Position numbers and translations under genes: made by a program. DNA of 64,000 nt from the NCBI RefSeq assembly GCF_001556105.1, contig NZ_LSIF01000065.1:1-64000 (forward strand), given 5' to 3'. The notes beneath the pieces are model-generated. The model had not been told where the DNA came from, did not search any database, and saw nothing but the letters and a program-made list of their open reading frames with translations. The DNA is from Pseudoxanthomonas mexicana. Its GTDB lineage: Bacteria > Pseudomonadota > Gammaproteobacteria > Xanthomonadales > Xanthomonadaceae. Below are positions 1-7,508 of the stretch, piece after piece. Each line of letters begins with the position of its first letter. Positions within the stretch are counted from its first letter, which is position 1.

Positions 1-35
1 GGAGCCTCGATGGCGGCCTGACCATTCATCGGAAG

Positions 36-102
36 ACAGTTGCTGAATTAAGCCGACTTGTCCGCGCCCGCGGACAAGTTCGGCTTGAATGAATTGTTAG
101 GG
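36..102 (-). repeat. integron attC recombination site
   Basis: Two arms, AAGCCGACTTGTCCGCG at 50-66 and CGCGGACAAGTTCGGCTT at 69-86, pair completely except for one extra base, leaving a single bulged base and a 2-base loop. An extrahelical base in a long imperfect palindrome is a hallmark of attC sites. Flanking sequence (CTAACAATTCATTCAAGCC on the minus strand) matches the attC type found after aadA cassettes. The core CCCTAAC at 102-96 (minus) fits RYYYAAC and contains the TAA stop of the adjacent gene, as is usual in cassettes. The outer core near 36-44 does not match GTTRRRY, so this end may be decayed. Confidence 0.85.
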
Positions 103-450
103 TTCATGAGGTGGTGCCCAGTCCATAACCTCCAAGAACCGTTCTGACTCCGGAGTCTTCTCGAAGGCGCTACCCTCCGGGGCATCTAAAAACGGAATGA
201 TGCTTGGATCGTAGTTGGCAATGGTATTGACGTCATAAGCCCCGTGGTTGTCTGGGTTATCCATATACGCGTCGTCCTCAAAGCCAGACATAAAGCGCCA
301 GCCACTATCTATGTCGTTGTCTGGTGCCTCGCGATACATAAAACGGACGAGATAGCCCTCAACAGTGATCCTGTCCGTGGCAATGCAGCCGCCATGGCCC
401 TCAGCCAATGGCTTGATCTGATCCTTCAACAGCCGGAACTGTTTGGTCAT
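97..450 (-). CDS. Imm33/DUF2185-like cassette protein
   Basis: This 117-residue protein resembles the DUF2185 (Imm33-like) family, judged from the block GGCIATDRITVEG near residue 20 followed by acidic, aromatic stretches (SGWRFMSGFEDD, DNPDNHGAYDVNTIANYDP). Members are small soluble proteins, often next to polymorphic toxins, and are thought to act as immunity proteins, though the biochemical role is unproven. The gene is the cargo of a single integron cassette: the start lies 3 bases after a GTTAGGG core (460-454) and the stop falls inside the attC core. Base composition is clearly less GC-rich than in the neighbours, which supports transfer. No toxin partner is visible. Confidence 0.8.
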   Translation of the reverse strand: MTKQFRLLKDQIKPLAEGHGGCIATDRITVEGYLVRFMYREAPDNDIDSGWRFMSGFEDDAYMDNPDNHGAYDVNTIANYDPSIIPFLDAPEGSAFEKTPESERFLEVMDWAPPHEP

Positions 451-658
451 GAGCCCTAACTACCTAATAGCCGGTTCCTGGGTCCGGTTATACGACCTAT
501 CCACAGCTCACCGTATGGCGGGCTATCCCCTTGATACCGATCGATCTTAGGGCCGCTGCGTCCGGCTAACAACCCGATATGTAACCAGCCCGGCGGCGCT
601 TGGGCGGCGCAACCAGCGAACGGCTGCTTCGGGTCGGAAGAGACATCCGCCTCGCCAC
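451..658. other. gap between cassette and first chromosomal gene
   Basis: The 5' boundary of the cassette is marked by GTTAGGG on the minus strand (460-454). Next to it a short imperfect stem (TAATAGCCGG with CCGGTTATA, 464-492) could be a degenerate recombination site, but it is too short for a normal attC. No integrase gene or fragment is recognisable here or anywhere else in the window. Confidence 0.5.
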
Positions 659-683
659 AAAAATGGGGCCTCACGGCCCCATT
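659..683 (-). terminator. rho-independent terminator
   Basis: AATGGGGCC (662-670) and GGCCCCATT (675-683) form a perfect 9-base stem with a TCAC loop. On the minus strand it is followed at once by TTTTT (663-659). It sits just past the stop codon of the minus-strand gene at 709-1215. Confidence 0.85.
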
Positions 684-708
684 CGCCCACACTTACATGG
701 CAGGTCGA

Positions 709-1215
709 CTACTCCCCGTCTGCCGCCCTGCCCGCCGCCGGCAGTACATCCTCGTCGTCGGGGTCGTTCTTCGACCGTTTGCTCTTGAACCGCGCCGACA
801 GTTGCTTGCGCGGTCCATCCAGGCCTGCGCTCTTGCCGGCGACCTTCAGATAGTTATAGCCCTCCACGGAGTTGGACATGATGTCGCTGCCCAGCGCCAT
901 CTCGGTGTCCACCATCCGCTGGTACAACCGCTGCACGCGGACCATGCGCACCCGCAGCACATCCAGTGCGGCAACATCGCGTTGCAGCGCCGCCAGATCG
1001 AAGTTCCCCGGCAGGATCTGCGGATTGCCGCTCAGCACATCCACCGCCAGCCGGCAGAACGCTTCCGACTTGTCGCCCATCTTGTGCAACCGGCGTCGCT
1101 TCACCGGGTCCAGCGCCACCAGCCCCACCAACCGCGTGTCGAGCGTCGTCAACGCCCCGTCGATATCCGCCAACGCATCCTCATCGAAGATCAGATCCAC
1201 AATGTTCTGGCTCAT
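709..1215 (-). CDS. hypothetical protein, 168 aa
   Basis: I do not recognise this family. The predicted protein begins MSQNIVDLIFDEDAL and appears soluble and mostly helical. It ends in a highly charged tail (KSKRSKNDPDDEDVL) and has no signal peptide or membrane segment. I chose the internal ATG at 1215 over an upstream in-frame ATG at 1287 because GGAG lies at proper spacing before it and the upstream 24 residues look unlike a conserved start. A strong terminator follows. It seems to be a single-gene unit and marks the chromosomal side of the cassette boundary. Confidence 0.7.
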   Translation of the reverse strand: MSQNIVDLIFDEDALADIDGALTTLDTRLVGLVALDPVKRRRLHKMGDKSEAFCRLAVDVLSGNPQILPGNFDLAALQRDVAALDVLRVRMVRVQRLYQRMVDTEMALGSDIMSNSVEGYNYLKVAGKSAGLDGPRKQLSARFKSKRSKNDPDDEDVLPAAGRAADGE

Positions 1216-1823
1216 GCCGTGTTCTCCATTCCTTGTCAGGTGAATGTCCGCCCTTCGACGGACACCACCCACTGTAGGAGCTGCCACACGGGAAAACCTC
1301 TAACATTTCATGCGCTACATACGCTTACCGCAGTCCCTTGCATGCACGTTGATACACCGTGATATCGCGTGCCATGCGCACGGTAGTGAAGCGCCATACC
1401 AACCGGTATCAACGTCGACACCAATCGGCATCTTCCGCCCCATCAACGCATGTTGTCGGCCATTGCGCGCATACGCGTCCGACCTATCGACGCGCATCGT
1501 CCGTCATATGCATCAGTATGGACAGCGATACCGTTGGAGATGCCCGCCGATACCAACCGGCATCAACCGCCATGTCCACTGGCATCACGCGACACAGGCC
1601 TGCGCATGGCGCGCCGTTACCGCCTGCATGGCACGCCATGCGCCGTGGTATCACCCGCCACGTGCACGGCGATCGAGCGCCATCGCGCGGTCATGATGCT
1701 GGCGCTCTGCCGGATATGCGCAGCGGCCAGCCGATGGTCCACGCGCCACTCATCCGCGTCGGCAACGGCGCTGCCCGTTAATACCATGCCTGCCCGGGCC
1801 TTCTGCACCACGCATGTGGCGTG
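1216..1823. other. 608-base non-coding, repeat-rich gap
   Basis: No convincing gene is present, although several frames stay open because of composition. The stretch is unusually rich in short palindromes (GATATC, TGCATG, CATATG, CGCGCG). It contains at least four related 17-20 base copies of a sequence like ATACCAACCGGTATCAAC at 1396-1413, 1417-1434, 1549-1568 and, more degenerate, 1572-1588. The core arms ATACC and GGTAT are inverted, so each unit could be a small hairpin or a protein-binding dyad. Confidence 0.6.
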
Positions 1824-2759
1824 TTACGCGCTCTTCGCCTGGCGACTGCCGAACGTCGTACCTGTCAGCCGCTCCGATTCCTGCCACAGGCGCTCGGCGA
1901 CGCCGACATCCTCGGCCTGTGCAGGCACCTTGGCCGCGACCGGATGGCCGCGCGTCTCGCTCATCCTGTCGGGACCGTAGTAACCGCCCGCCTGTGCCGT
2001 CGGCGCGGTCGCGGCGTACAGCGGCGGCAACGCGCCCTGTTCGGCGGGCTGGAACAGGAACCACAGATAGCGCCTGGCCAGTGCCTGCGGGCTGCGCGGG
2101 CCGGCACCGTTGGGCAGCAGGTCCGTGCGCGATATGCCCGGATGCGCGGCCATGCTCTGGATGCCCCACCCGTCCCTCGTACTCCTGCGCTGCAACTCGA
2201 ACGCGAACAGCAGGCACGCCAGCTTCGACTGGCTGTAGGCGGCCATCGCCACGTAACGCTGGCGCGACTGCAGGTCGTCGAAGTCGATCGCGCCGTTGCG
2301 TGCGGCGATGCTGGAGAGCGACACGACACGGGCATCGCGCCCTGCGCGCAGCAGGGGCAGCAGTCGTGCGGTGAGCGCGAAGTGGCCCAGATGGTTCGTG
2401 CCCAACTGCAATTCGAAGCCGTCGGCGGTTTCCTTGCGCTGGGGCGGTGTCATCACCGCCGCGTTGTTGACCAGCAGGTCCAGGCTGCCATGCGACCGCA
2501 GCACGGTCTCGGCGAAGGTCTCGACCGAATCCAGGCTGGCGAGGTCGACGGCGCCGAAGCGCACCCGGGCCTTGGGCAACGACTGGCTTATCTGTCCGAC
2601 GGCCGCCGCGCCCTTGGCCGCATTCCGGCCCGCCACGATGACCGTGGCGCCCGCCCGCGCCATCGCCATGGCGACGTGGAAGCCGATGCCGCCGGTGCCG
2701 GTGACCAGGACGGTTCGCCCGAGTTGGGATGGGATGTCGGATGTGGTCCAGCCTGCCAT
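1824..2759 (-). CDS. short-chain dehydrogenase/reductase
   Basis: This 311-residue cytoplasmic NAD(P)-dependent oxidoreductase belongs to the SDR family (retinol-dehydrogenase-like branch). The cofactor motif is VLVTGTGGIG near residue 15, one residue shorter than the usual TGxxxGxG. It is followed by LLVNNAAV, a serine in VSLSSIAARNGAIDF and the catalytic YSQSK. HPGISRTDLLPNG matches the conserved post-catalytic loop. The start at MAGWTTSD has a GAGG box upstream; a further ATG 15 codons earlier is less likely. The substrate cannot be inferred. It is divergent from the acetolactate synthase gene across a 528-base gap. Confidence 0.88.
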   Translation of the reverse strand: MAGWTTSDIPSQLGRTVLVTGTGGIGFHVAMAMARAGATVIVAGRNAAKGAAAVGQISQSLPKARVRFGAVDLASLDSVETFAETVLRSHGSLDLLVNNAAVMTPPQRKETADGFELQLGTNHLGHFALTARLLPLLRAGRDARVVSLSSIAARNGAIDFDDLQSRQRYVAMAAYSQSKLACLLFAFELQRRSTRDGWGIQSMAAHPGISRTDLLPNGAGPRSPQALARRYLWFLFQPAEQGALPPLYAATAPTAQAGGYYGPDRMSETRGHPVAAKVPAQAEDVGVAERLWQESERLTGTTFGSRQAKSA

Positions 2760-3287
2760 GACGGTTGCCTCGTGGGGGGAGAAAGACGGGCGCGCGGACG
2801 GCATGCGGCGCCGGCAATGCGGCGTAGCGTGGTGCAGGGAATGACGACGATCCGCGCGCTCACCGCGAGGCAGTGTTGCCGCGCGACGTTAAGAAGCCTT
2901 TAAGGCGCGTGGCCAACACCAGGGATCGGAGTGCAGTTCCTCGAAAAGCGCATGCCGATCTCCATTTTCTCCGCACCGCGATGGAACCCCGGACCACCGG
3001 GGTTCCATCGTGCGTGGACCTCGATGCCGGTGCGGGTTCGCGCCAGGTGATGTCCGACAGATGCGCTTCTTGACCGCTTCCCGGACACCCCTCGCATGTC
3101 TGGATACTCATCAGCACATGCGCTGGATCGTGTGCGGGATCGCGAACGCAACGTTCCACCATCGCGTCATTCATCACGGTTCCCCGGCGTGCGTCGGGCG
3201 CGCGCAATTAACCTGTCGCTTGCTAGACTCGCTCAAGCACCCCGTTTCCCGGTTGCCGTCCCATCCACTGCGATAAGGAACCGAATC
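2760..3287. other. 528-base divergent intergenic region with perfect hairpin
   Basis: No gene is supported. The region must hold promoters for the divergent SDR and acetolactate synthase genes. Its main feature is a perfect 14-base stem, CGATGGAACCCCGG (2979-2992) with CCGGGGTTCCATCG (2997-3010), and a 4-base loop ACCA. There is no T tract on either strand, so it is not a standard terminator. A smaller palindrome, GCCTTTAAGGC, lies near 2896. Confidence 0.6.
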
Positions 3288-4943
3288 ATGCGCAAGGGCT
3301 CCGACTTGTTGGTCGAGGCACTCGAGAACGAGGGTGTGGATCGCATCTTCGGTGTTCCCGGCGAGGAGAACCTCGACTTCCTCGAATCGCTGCGCACCTC
3401 GCACATCGAACTGGTGCTGACGCGGCACGAGCAGGCCGCCGCCTTCATGGCCGCCACGCATGGACGACTGACCGGCAGGCCCGGGGTCTGTCTGGCGACG
3501 CTCGGTCCTGGTGCGTTGAACTTCTCGACGGGTGCCGCCTATGCCCACCTCGGCGCGATGCCGATGATCCTCATCACCGGCCAGAAGGCCGTGATGAGCG
3601 CCAGGCAGGCGCGTTTCCAGATCGTCGACATCGTCGCGTCGATGAAGCCGCTGACCAAGATGACCCGCCAGATCGTCAGCGCGGCGGCGATTCCCTCGAT
3701 CGTGCGGGATGCGTTCCGCGTGGCGATGGATGAGCGGCCGGGCCCGGTCCATCTCGAGTTGCCGGAGGATATCGCCGCCGAAGAAGTGGAAAGCGCGCCC
3801 GTCATTCCGGTTCACCCGATCGAGCGGCCCATCGCGCACCCTGCCGCGCTCGACCGGGCCGCCGAGACGATCCTCGCCGCCAAACGGCCGTTGGTGATGA
3901 TCGGCGCGGCCGGCAGCCGCCCCTGGCTGGCCGACGCCCTGTCTGCGTTCGTGACGCGCACCGGGCTGCTCTTCTTCAACACCCAGATGGGCAAGGGTGC
4001 GGTCACTGGCGGCTCCAATCTCTACATGGGCACCGCCGCGCTCTCGGAAGGCGACTACGTGCACGAGGCGGTCGCGCATGCCGACCTGATCGTCGCCATC
4101 GGCCACGACACCGTCGAGAAGCCGCCCTTCCTGATGCAGCATGCCGGTGGGCCGAAGGTCATCCACGTCGGCTATCAGTCCGCCACGGTCGAGCAGGTCT
4201 ACCATCCGGATATCGACGTCATCGGCGATATCGGCGCCTCCGTCGACGCGCTTGCCGGCCGGCTCGAAGGCCGACTGGTCGCCGATGCGGGCATGGTCGA
4301 ACTGCGCAAGAAGATCCTGGCACGCCTCAACGACCGTGCCGGGGACGACCGCTTTCCGGTCACGCCCCAGCGCATCGTCCACGATGTCCGCCAGGTGATG
4401 CCGGACGACGGCATCGTCTGCCTCGACAACGGCATGTACAAGATCTGGTTCGCGCGCCACTACCGCACCCACGTCGCCAACACGCTGCTGCTGGACAACG
4501 CGCTCGCCACGATGGGCGCCGGCCTGCCGTCGGCGATGATGGCGGCGATGCTGTATCCGCAGCGCCGCGTCATGGCGGTCTGCGGCGACGGCGGCTTCAT
4601 GATGAACTCGCAGGAGATGGAAACCGCCGTGCGGCTGGGGCTCAATCTCGTCGTGGTCATCCTCAACGACAGCGCCTACGGCATGATCCGCTGGAAGCAG
4701 GCCGTCGATGGCTTCCAGGATTTCGGCATGACCTTCGGCAATCCCGACTTCGTGCGGTACGCCGAGGCCTACGGCGCCAGGGGATCCCGGGTGAGCTCGG
4801 CCGGGGACCTGGTGCCGACCCTCGAAGCGGCCTTCGCGGGCGGCGGCGTCCATCTGGTCGACGTGCCGATCGACTATTCCGAGAACACCCGGGTGCTGGT
4901 CGATGAGCTGCGCAATCGGACGCCCGTCCTGGACTGCAAGTGA
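3288..4943 (+). CDS. acetolactate synthase large-subunit-like ThDP enzyme
   Basis: This 551-residue thiamine-diphosphate enzyme resembles acetolactate synthase large subunits. The N-terminal Pyr domain has the catalytic glutamate region (VLTRHEQAAAFMA), there is a central nucleotide-fold domain, and the C-terminal PP domain carries GDGGFMMNSQE and NDSAYGMI, the GDG-N magnesium/ThDP motif. The ATG at 3288 follows AAGGA. No ilvN/ilvH small-subunit gene is adjacent, which argues for a catabolic or specialised role rather than branched-chain amino acid synthesis. An aldehyde dehydrogenase follows after 16 bases, so the pair probably converts a 2-oxo acid or condensation product and then oxidises the aldehyde. 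The substrate is unknown. Confidence 0.88.
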   Translation: MRKGSDLLVEALENEGVDRIFGVPGEENLDFLESLRTSHIELVLTRHEQAAAFMAATHGRLTGRPGVCLATLGPGALNFSTGAAYAHLGAMPMILITGQKAVMSARQARFQIVDIVASMKPLTKMTRQIVSAAAIPSIVRDAFRVAMDERPGPVHLELPEDIAAEEVESAPVIPVHPIERPIAHPAALDRAAETILAAKRPLVMIGAAGSRPWLADALSAFVTRTGLLFFNTQMGKGAVTGGSNLYMGTAALSEGDYVHEAVAHADLIVAIGHDTVEKPPFLMQHAGGPKVIHVGYQSATVEQVYHPDIDVIGDIGASVDALAGRLEGRLVADAGMVELRKKILARLNDRAGDDRFPVTPQRIVHDVRQVMPDDGIVCLDNGMYKIWFARHYRTHVANTLLLDNALATMGAGLPSAMMAAMLYPQRRVMAVCGDGGFMMNSQEMETAVRLGLNLVVVILNDSAYGMIRWKQAVDGFQDFGMTFGNPDFVRYAEAYGARGSRVSSAGDLVPTLEAAFAGGGVHLVDVPIDYSENTRVLVDELRNRTPVLDCK

Positions 4944-4959
4944 AACAGGGAGAGCCCTC

Positions 4960-6342
4960 ATGCTGACCGTCGTACAGGCCTTTGACCGCGCACCGATCAC
5001 CGAGATTGCGACCGACGATGCGGCGGCGCTGGAACGCAAGCTGCTCGCCGCGGAACGCGTGTTCAAGCAGCGTGACGGATGGCTCATGCCCCATCAGCGC
5101 ATTGCGATCCTGCGCAAGCTCGCGGCACTCATGGAGGCCAGGCGCGACCACTTCGCACTGCAGATCGCGCGCGAGGGCGGCAAGCCGTTGCCCGACGCCA
5201 TCGTCGAGACCAACCGCGCGATCGACGGCGTCCACAATGCCGCCGACGAACTGCGCAACTTCGCGGGTCGCGAAATCCCGATGGGCCTGTCGGTGGCCGC
5301 GGAGAATCGCTGGGCGTTCACGACCAAGGAGCCCATCGGCATCGTGGCGGCGATCTCGGCGTTCAATCATCCGCTGAACCTGATCGTCCACCAGGTAGCG
5401 CCGGCGGTCGCCGTCGGCTGTCCGGTCATCGTCAAACCGGCGGCCACGACGCCCCTGTCCTGCCTGGACTTCGTCGCGCTGCTGCACGAAGCGGGCCTGC
5501 CGGAGCCCTGGTGCCAGACCTTCCTGCCGGAAGGCAATGAGCTTGCGGAAAAACTGGCGACCGACCGACGCATCGCCTTCCTCAGCTTCATCGGCTCGGC
5601 CCGGGTCGGCTGGTCGCTGCACGCCAAGCTCGCGCACGGAGCACGCGCTGCGCTGGAGCACGGTGGCGCCGCGCCGGCGATCGTCGACCGCAGCGCTGAT
5701 CCCGGCAGGATCATCGAGCCGATCGTCAAGGGCGGCTATTACCATGCGGGCCAGGTCTGCGTGTCGACGCAGCGCGTGTTCGTCCACCAGGACATCGCCG
5801 ACGATTTCACGCAACGGCTGGTCGTGCGGGTCGAGCAGCTGCGCACGGGCGATCCAACGCTGAAGGACACCGAGGTCGGTCCGCTGATCCTGCCCCGCGA
5901 GGCGGACCGTGTCGCCGAATGGATCGACGAAGCCGTCAAGGGCGGTGCCACGCTCGCGACGGGGGGAACGCGCCTCTCCGGGACGACACTGCAGCCGGCC
6001 GTGCTGCTCGATCCCTCCGCCGATGCAAGGATATCGACGCAGGAAGTCTTCGGCCCGGTCGTCGCGGTCTATCGCTACGACGATCTGGATGACGCGATCG
6101 CGCGGGCCAATGCCCTGCCCACCGCCTTCCAGGCGAGCATCTTCGCCCAGGATATCGACGTCGCCATGCGCGCGGCCCATCGTCTCGATGCATCCGCCGT
6201 GATGATCAACGACCCCACCGCGTTCCGCACCGACTGGATGCCTTTCGCGGGCCGCAGGGAGTCCGGCTACGGTACCGGCGGCATTCCCTACACCATGCGG
6301 GACATGACGCAGGAAAAGATGATCGTTCTCCGCAGGAGCTGA
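4960..6342 (+). CDS. NAD(P)-dependent aldehyde dehydrogenase
   Basis: This 460-residue aldehyde dehydrogenase is close to typical family length. Recognisable parts are the cofactor-binding GIVAAISAFNHPLNL, the lysine in CPVIVKPA, a glycine-rich SFIGSARVGW, the general base in ALEHGGAAP, and the catalytic cysteine in YYHAGQVCVS. The C-terminal EVFGPV and bridging-domain sequences are intact. The start at 4960, with AGGGAGAG just upstream, follows the acetolactate synthase-like gene after only 16 bases, so the two are almost certainly co-transcribed. It likely oxidises the aldehyde produced by that partner. Confidence 0.9.
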   Translation: MLTVVQAFDRAPITEIATDDAAALERKLLAAERVFKQRDGWLMPHQRIAILRKLAALMEARRDHFALQIAREGGKPLPDAIVETNRAIDGVHNAADELRNFAGREIPMGLSVAAENRWAFTTKEPIGIVAAISAFNHPLNLIVHQVAPAVAVGCPVIVKPAATTPLSCLDFVALLHEAGLPEPWCQTFLPEGNELAEKLATDRRIAFLSFIGSARVGWSLHAKLAHGARAALEHGGAAPAIVDRSADPGRIIEPIVKGGYYHAGQVCVSTQRVFVHQDIADDFTQRLVVRVEQLRTGDPTLKDTEVGPLILPREADRVAEWIDEAVKGGATLATGGTRLSGTTLQPAVLLDPSADARISTQEVFGPVVAVYRYDDLDDAIARANALPTAFQASIFAQDIDVAMRAAHRLDASAVMINDPTAFRTDWMPFAGRRESGYGTGGIPYTMRDMTQEKMIVLRRS

Positions 6343-6379
6343 TGGCGCAGGTGATGGTGCCCTGAAGGCGTAAGCTTGC

Positions 6380-7417
6380 GTGATGGACAACCTCGCCGCA
6401 CGGTTCGGCATCGAACTCCCGCTGATCCAGGCGCCGATGGCCGGCGTGCAGGACGAGGCGCTCGCCATCGCAGTGACGCATGCGGGCGGCCTCGGCTCGC
6501 TGCCGTGTGCCCTGCTCGGCGCGGCGCAACTGGACGCCGCGCTGCGGACGTTCGCCCCGCTGGCGCAGCCGGTCAACCTCAACTTCTTCTGCCACGCGAT
6601 GGCGGAACCGCGGGCAACGGACGAACAACGCTGGCGCGAGGCGCTGGCGCCGTACTTCGCCGAGTACGGTATCGCGCCGCCGCCACCGTCGACCGCCGGC
6701 GCACGTCGTCCCCTCGATGCCGCCACCGTCGATCTGCTGGAAGCGCATCGGCCACGCGTGGTGAGTTTCCACTTCGGACTGCCCGAACCCGCGCTGCTGG
6801 CAAGGATCAAGGCGTGGGGCACGATCGTGCTGTCGTCCGCGACGACCCTCGAGGAAGGCCGATGGCTGCAGGACCGCGGCGTGGATGCGGTGATCGCGCA
6901 GGGTATCGAGGCAGGCGGCCACCGCGGCCACTTCCTCTCCGATGACCTGTCGCTCCAGTCCGGCACGCGCGAGCTGGTGGCCGTGCTGTCGAAGGCGCTG
7001 ACGGTACCGGTGATCGCCGCCGGCGGCGTGGGCGACCGCGTCGATGTGCAGGCGCTGTTCGCGGCCGGTGCCAGCGCAGTGCAGGCCGGCACGGCCTATC
7101 TGCTGTGCGCGGAAGCCACCACATCGGCCGTGCACCGGAGCGCGTTGCGACAGCAGGGACGCGCGGGCGACATCACCAATCTCTTCAGCGGACGCCCCGC
7201 GCGCGGGCTGGTGAATCGCCTGATGCAGGATCTCGGGCCACGCTCCGACCTGCCACCCGACTTCCCGTGGGCATCGCAGGCGCTGGCACCCCTGCGTGCG
7301 GCGGCGGAAGCGCGCGGACGCGATGACTTCTCCCCGCTGTGGTCGGGCTCACGTCCCGGCACGCTGGCGGGACGGAATGCTTCGCAGGTCACCCGCCAGT
7401 TGATGGGCGTGGGGTAA
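6380..7417 (+). CDS. nitronate monooxygenase family protein
   Basis: This is a 345-residue FMN-binding TIM-barrel protein of the nitronate monooxygenase (2-nitropropane dioxygenase) family. IELPLIQAPMAGVQDEALA at the N-terminus, QGIEAGGHRGH in the middle (with the proposed catalytic histidine) and VIAAGGVGD, then AVQAGTAYL for FMN phosphate binding, are characteristic. It could detoxify alkyl nitronates, but many family members have other roles. GTG at 6380 and ATG at 6383 are adjacent; GAAGG at 6364 serves either. It lies 37 bases after the aldehyde dehydrogenase and may belong to the same operon. Confidence 0.87.
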   Translation: MMDNLAARFGIELPLIQAPMAGVQDEALAIAVTHAGGLGSLPCALLGAAQLDAALRTFAPLAQPVNLNFFCHAMAEPRATDEQRWREALAPYFAEYGIAPPPPSTAGARRPLDAATVDLLEAHRPRVVSFHFGLPEPALLARIKAWGTIVLSSATTLEEGRWLQDRGVDAVIAQGIEAGGHRGHFLSDDLSLQSGTRELVAVLSKALTVPVIAAGGVGDRVDVQALFAAGASAVQAGTAYLLCAEATTSAVHRSALRQQGRAGDITNLFSGRPARGLVNRLMQDLGPRSDLPPDFPWASQALAPLRAAAEARGRDDFSPLWSGSRPGTLAGRNASQVTRQLMGVG

Positions 7418-7508
7418 GCCCACGACGCGCGTTTTCATCCTCCGTCGACACGCCCGTATGACCGGCGCGGTATGGTGCGCGTGACGGTCGATGCCACAGG
7501 AGGGGGCA

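Noticed and set aside
454..492. A second attC on the other side of the cassette
   Set aside because: Only the CCCTAAC core and an 8-pair imperfect stem with a wobble are present; at under 40 bases it is too short for attC.
1310..1781. Genes in the 1.3-1.8 kb gap
   Set aside because: Open frames there have no ribosome site, no hydrophobic or domain pattern and overlap each other in several frames.
3174..5087. Long minus-strand open frame opposite the acetolactate synthase-like gene
   Set aside because: It is antisense to a well-supported enzyme and its product is Arg/His/Asp-rich with no family pattern, a normal effect of high-GC codon usage.
7491..7508. ATG at 7491 as start of the PAS kinase
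   Set aside because: The AGGAGGGGG ribosome site lies downstream of it and directly before the GTG at 7509.
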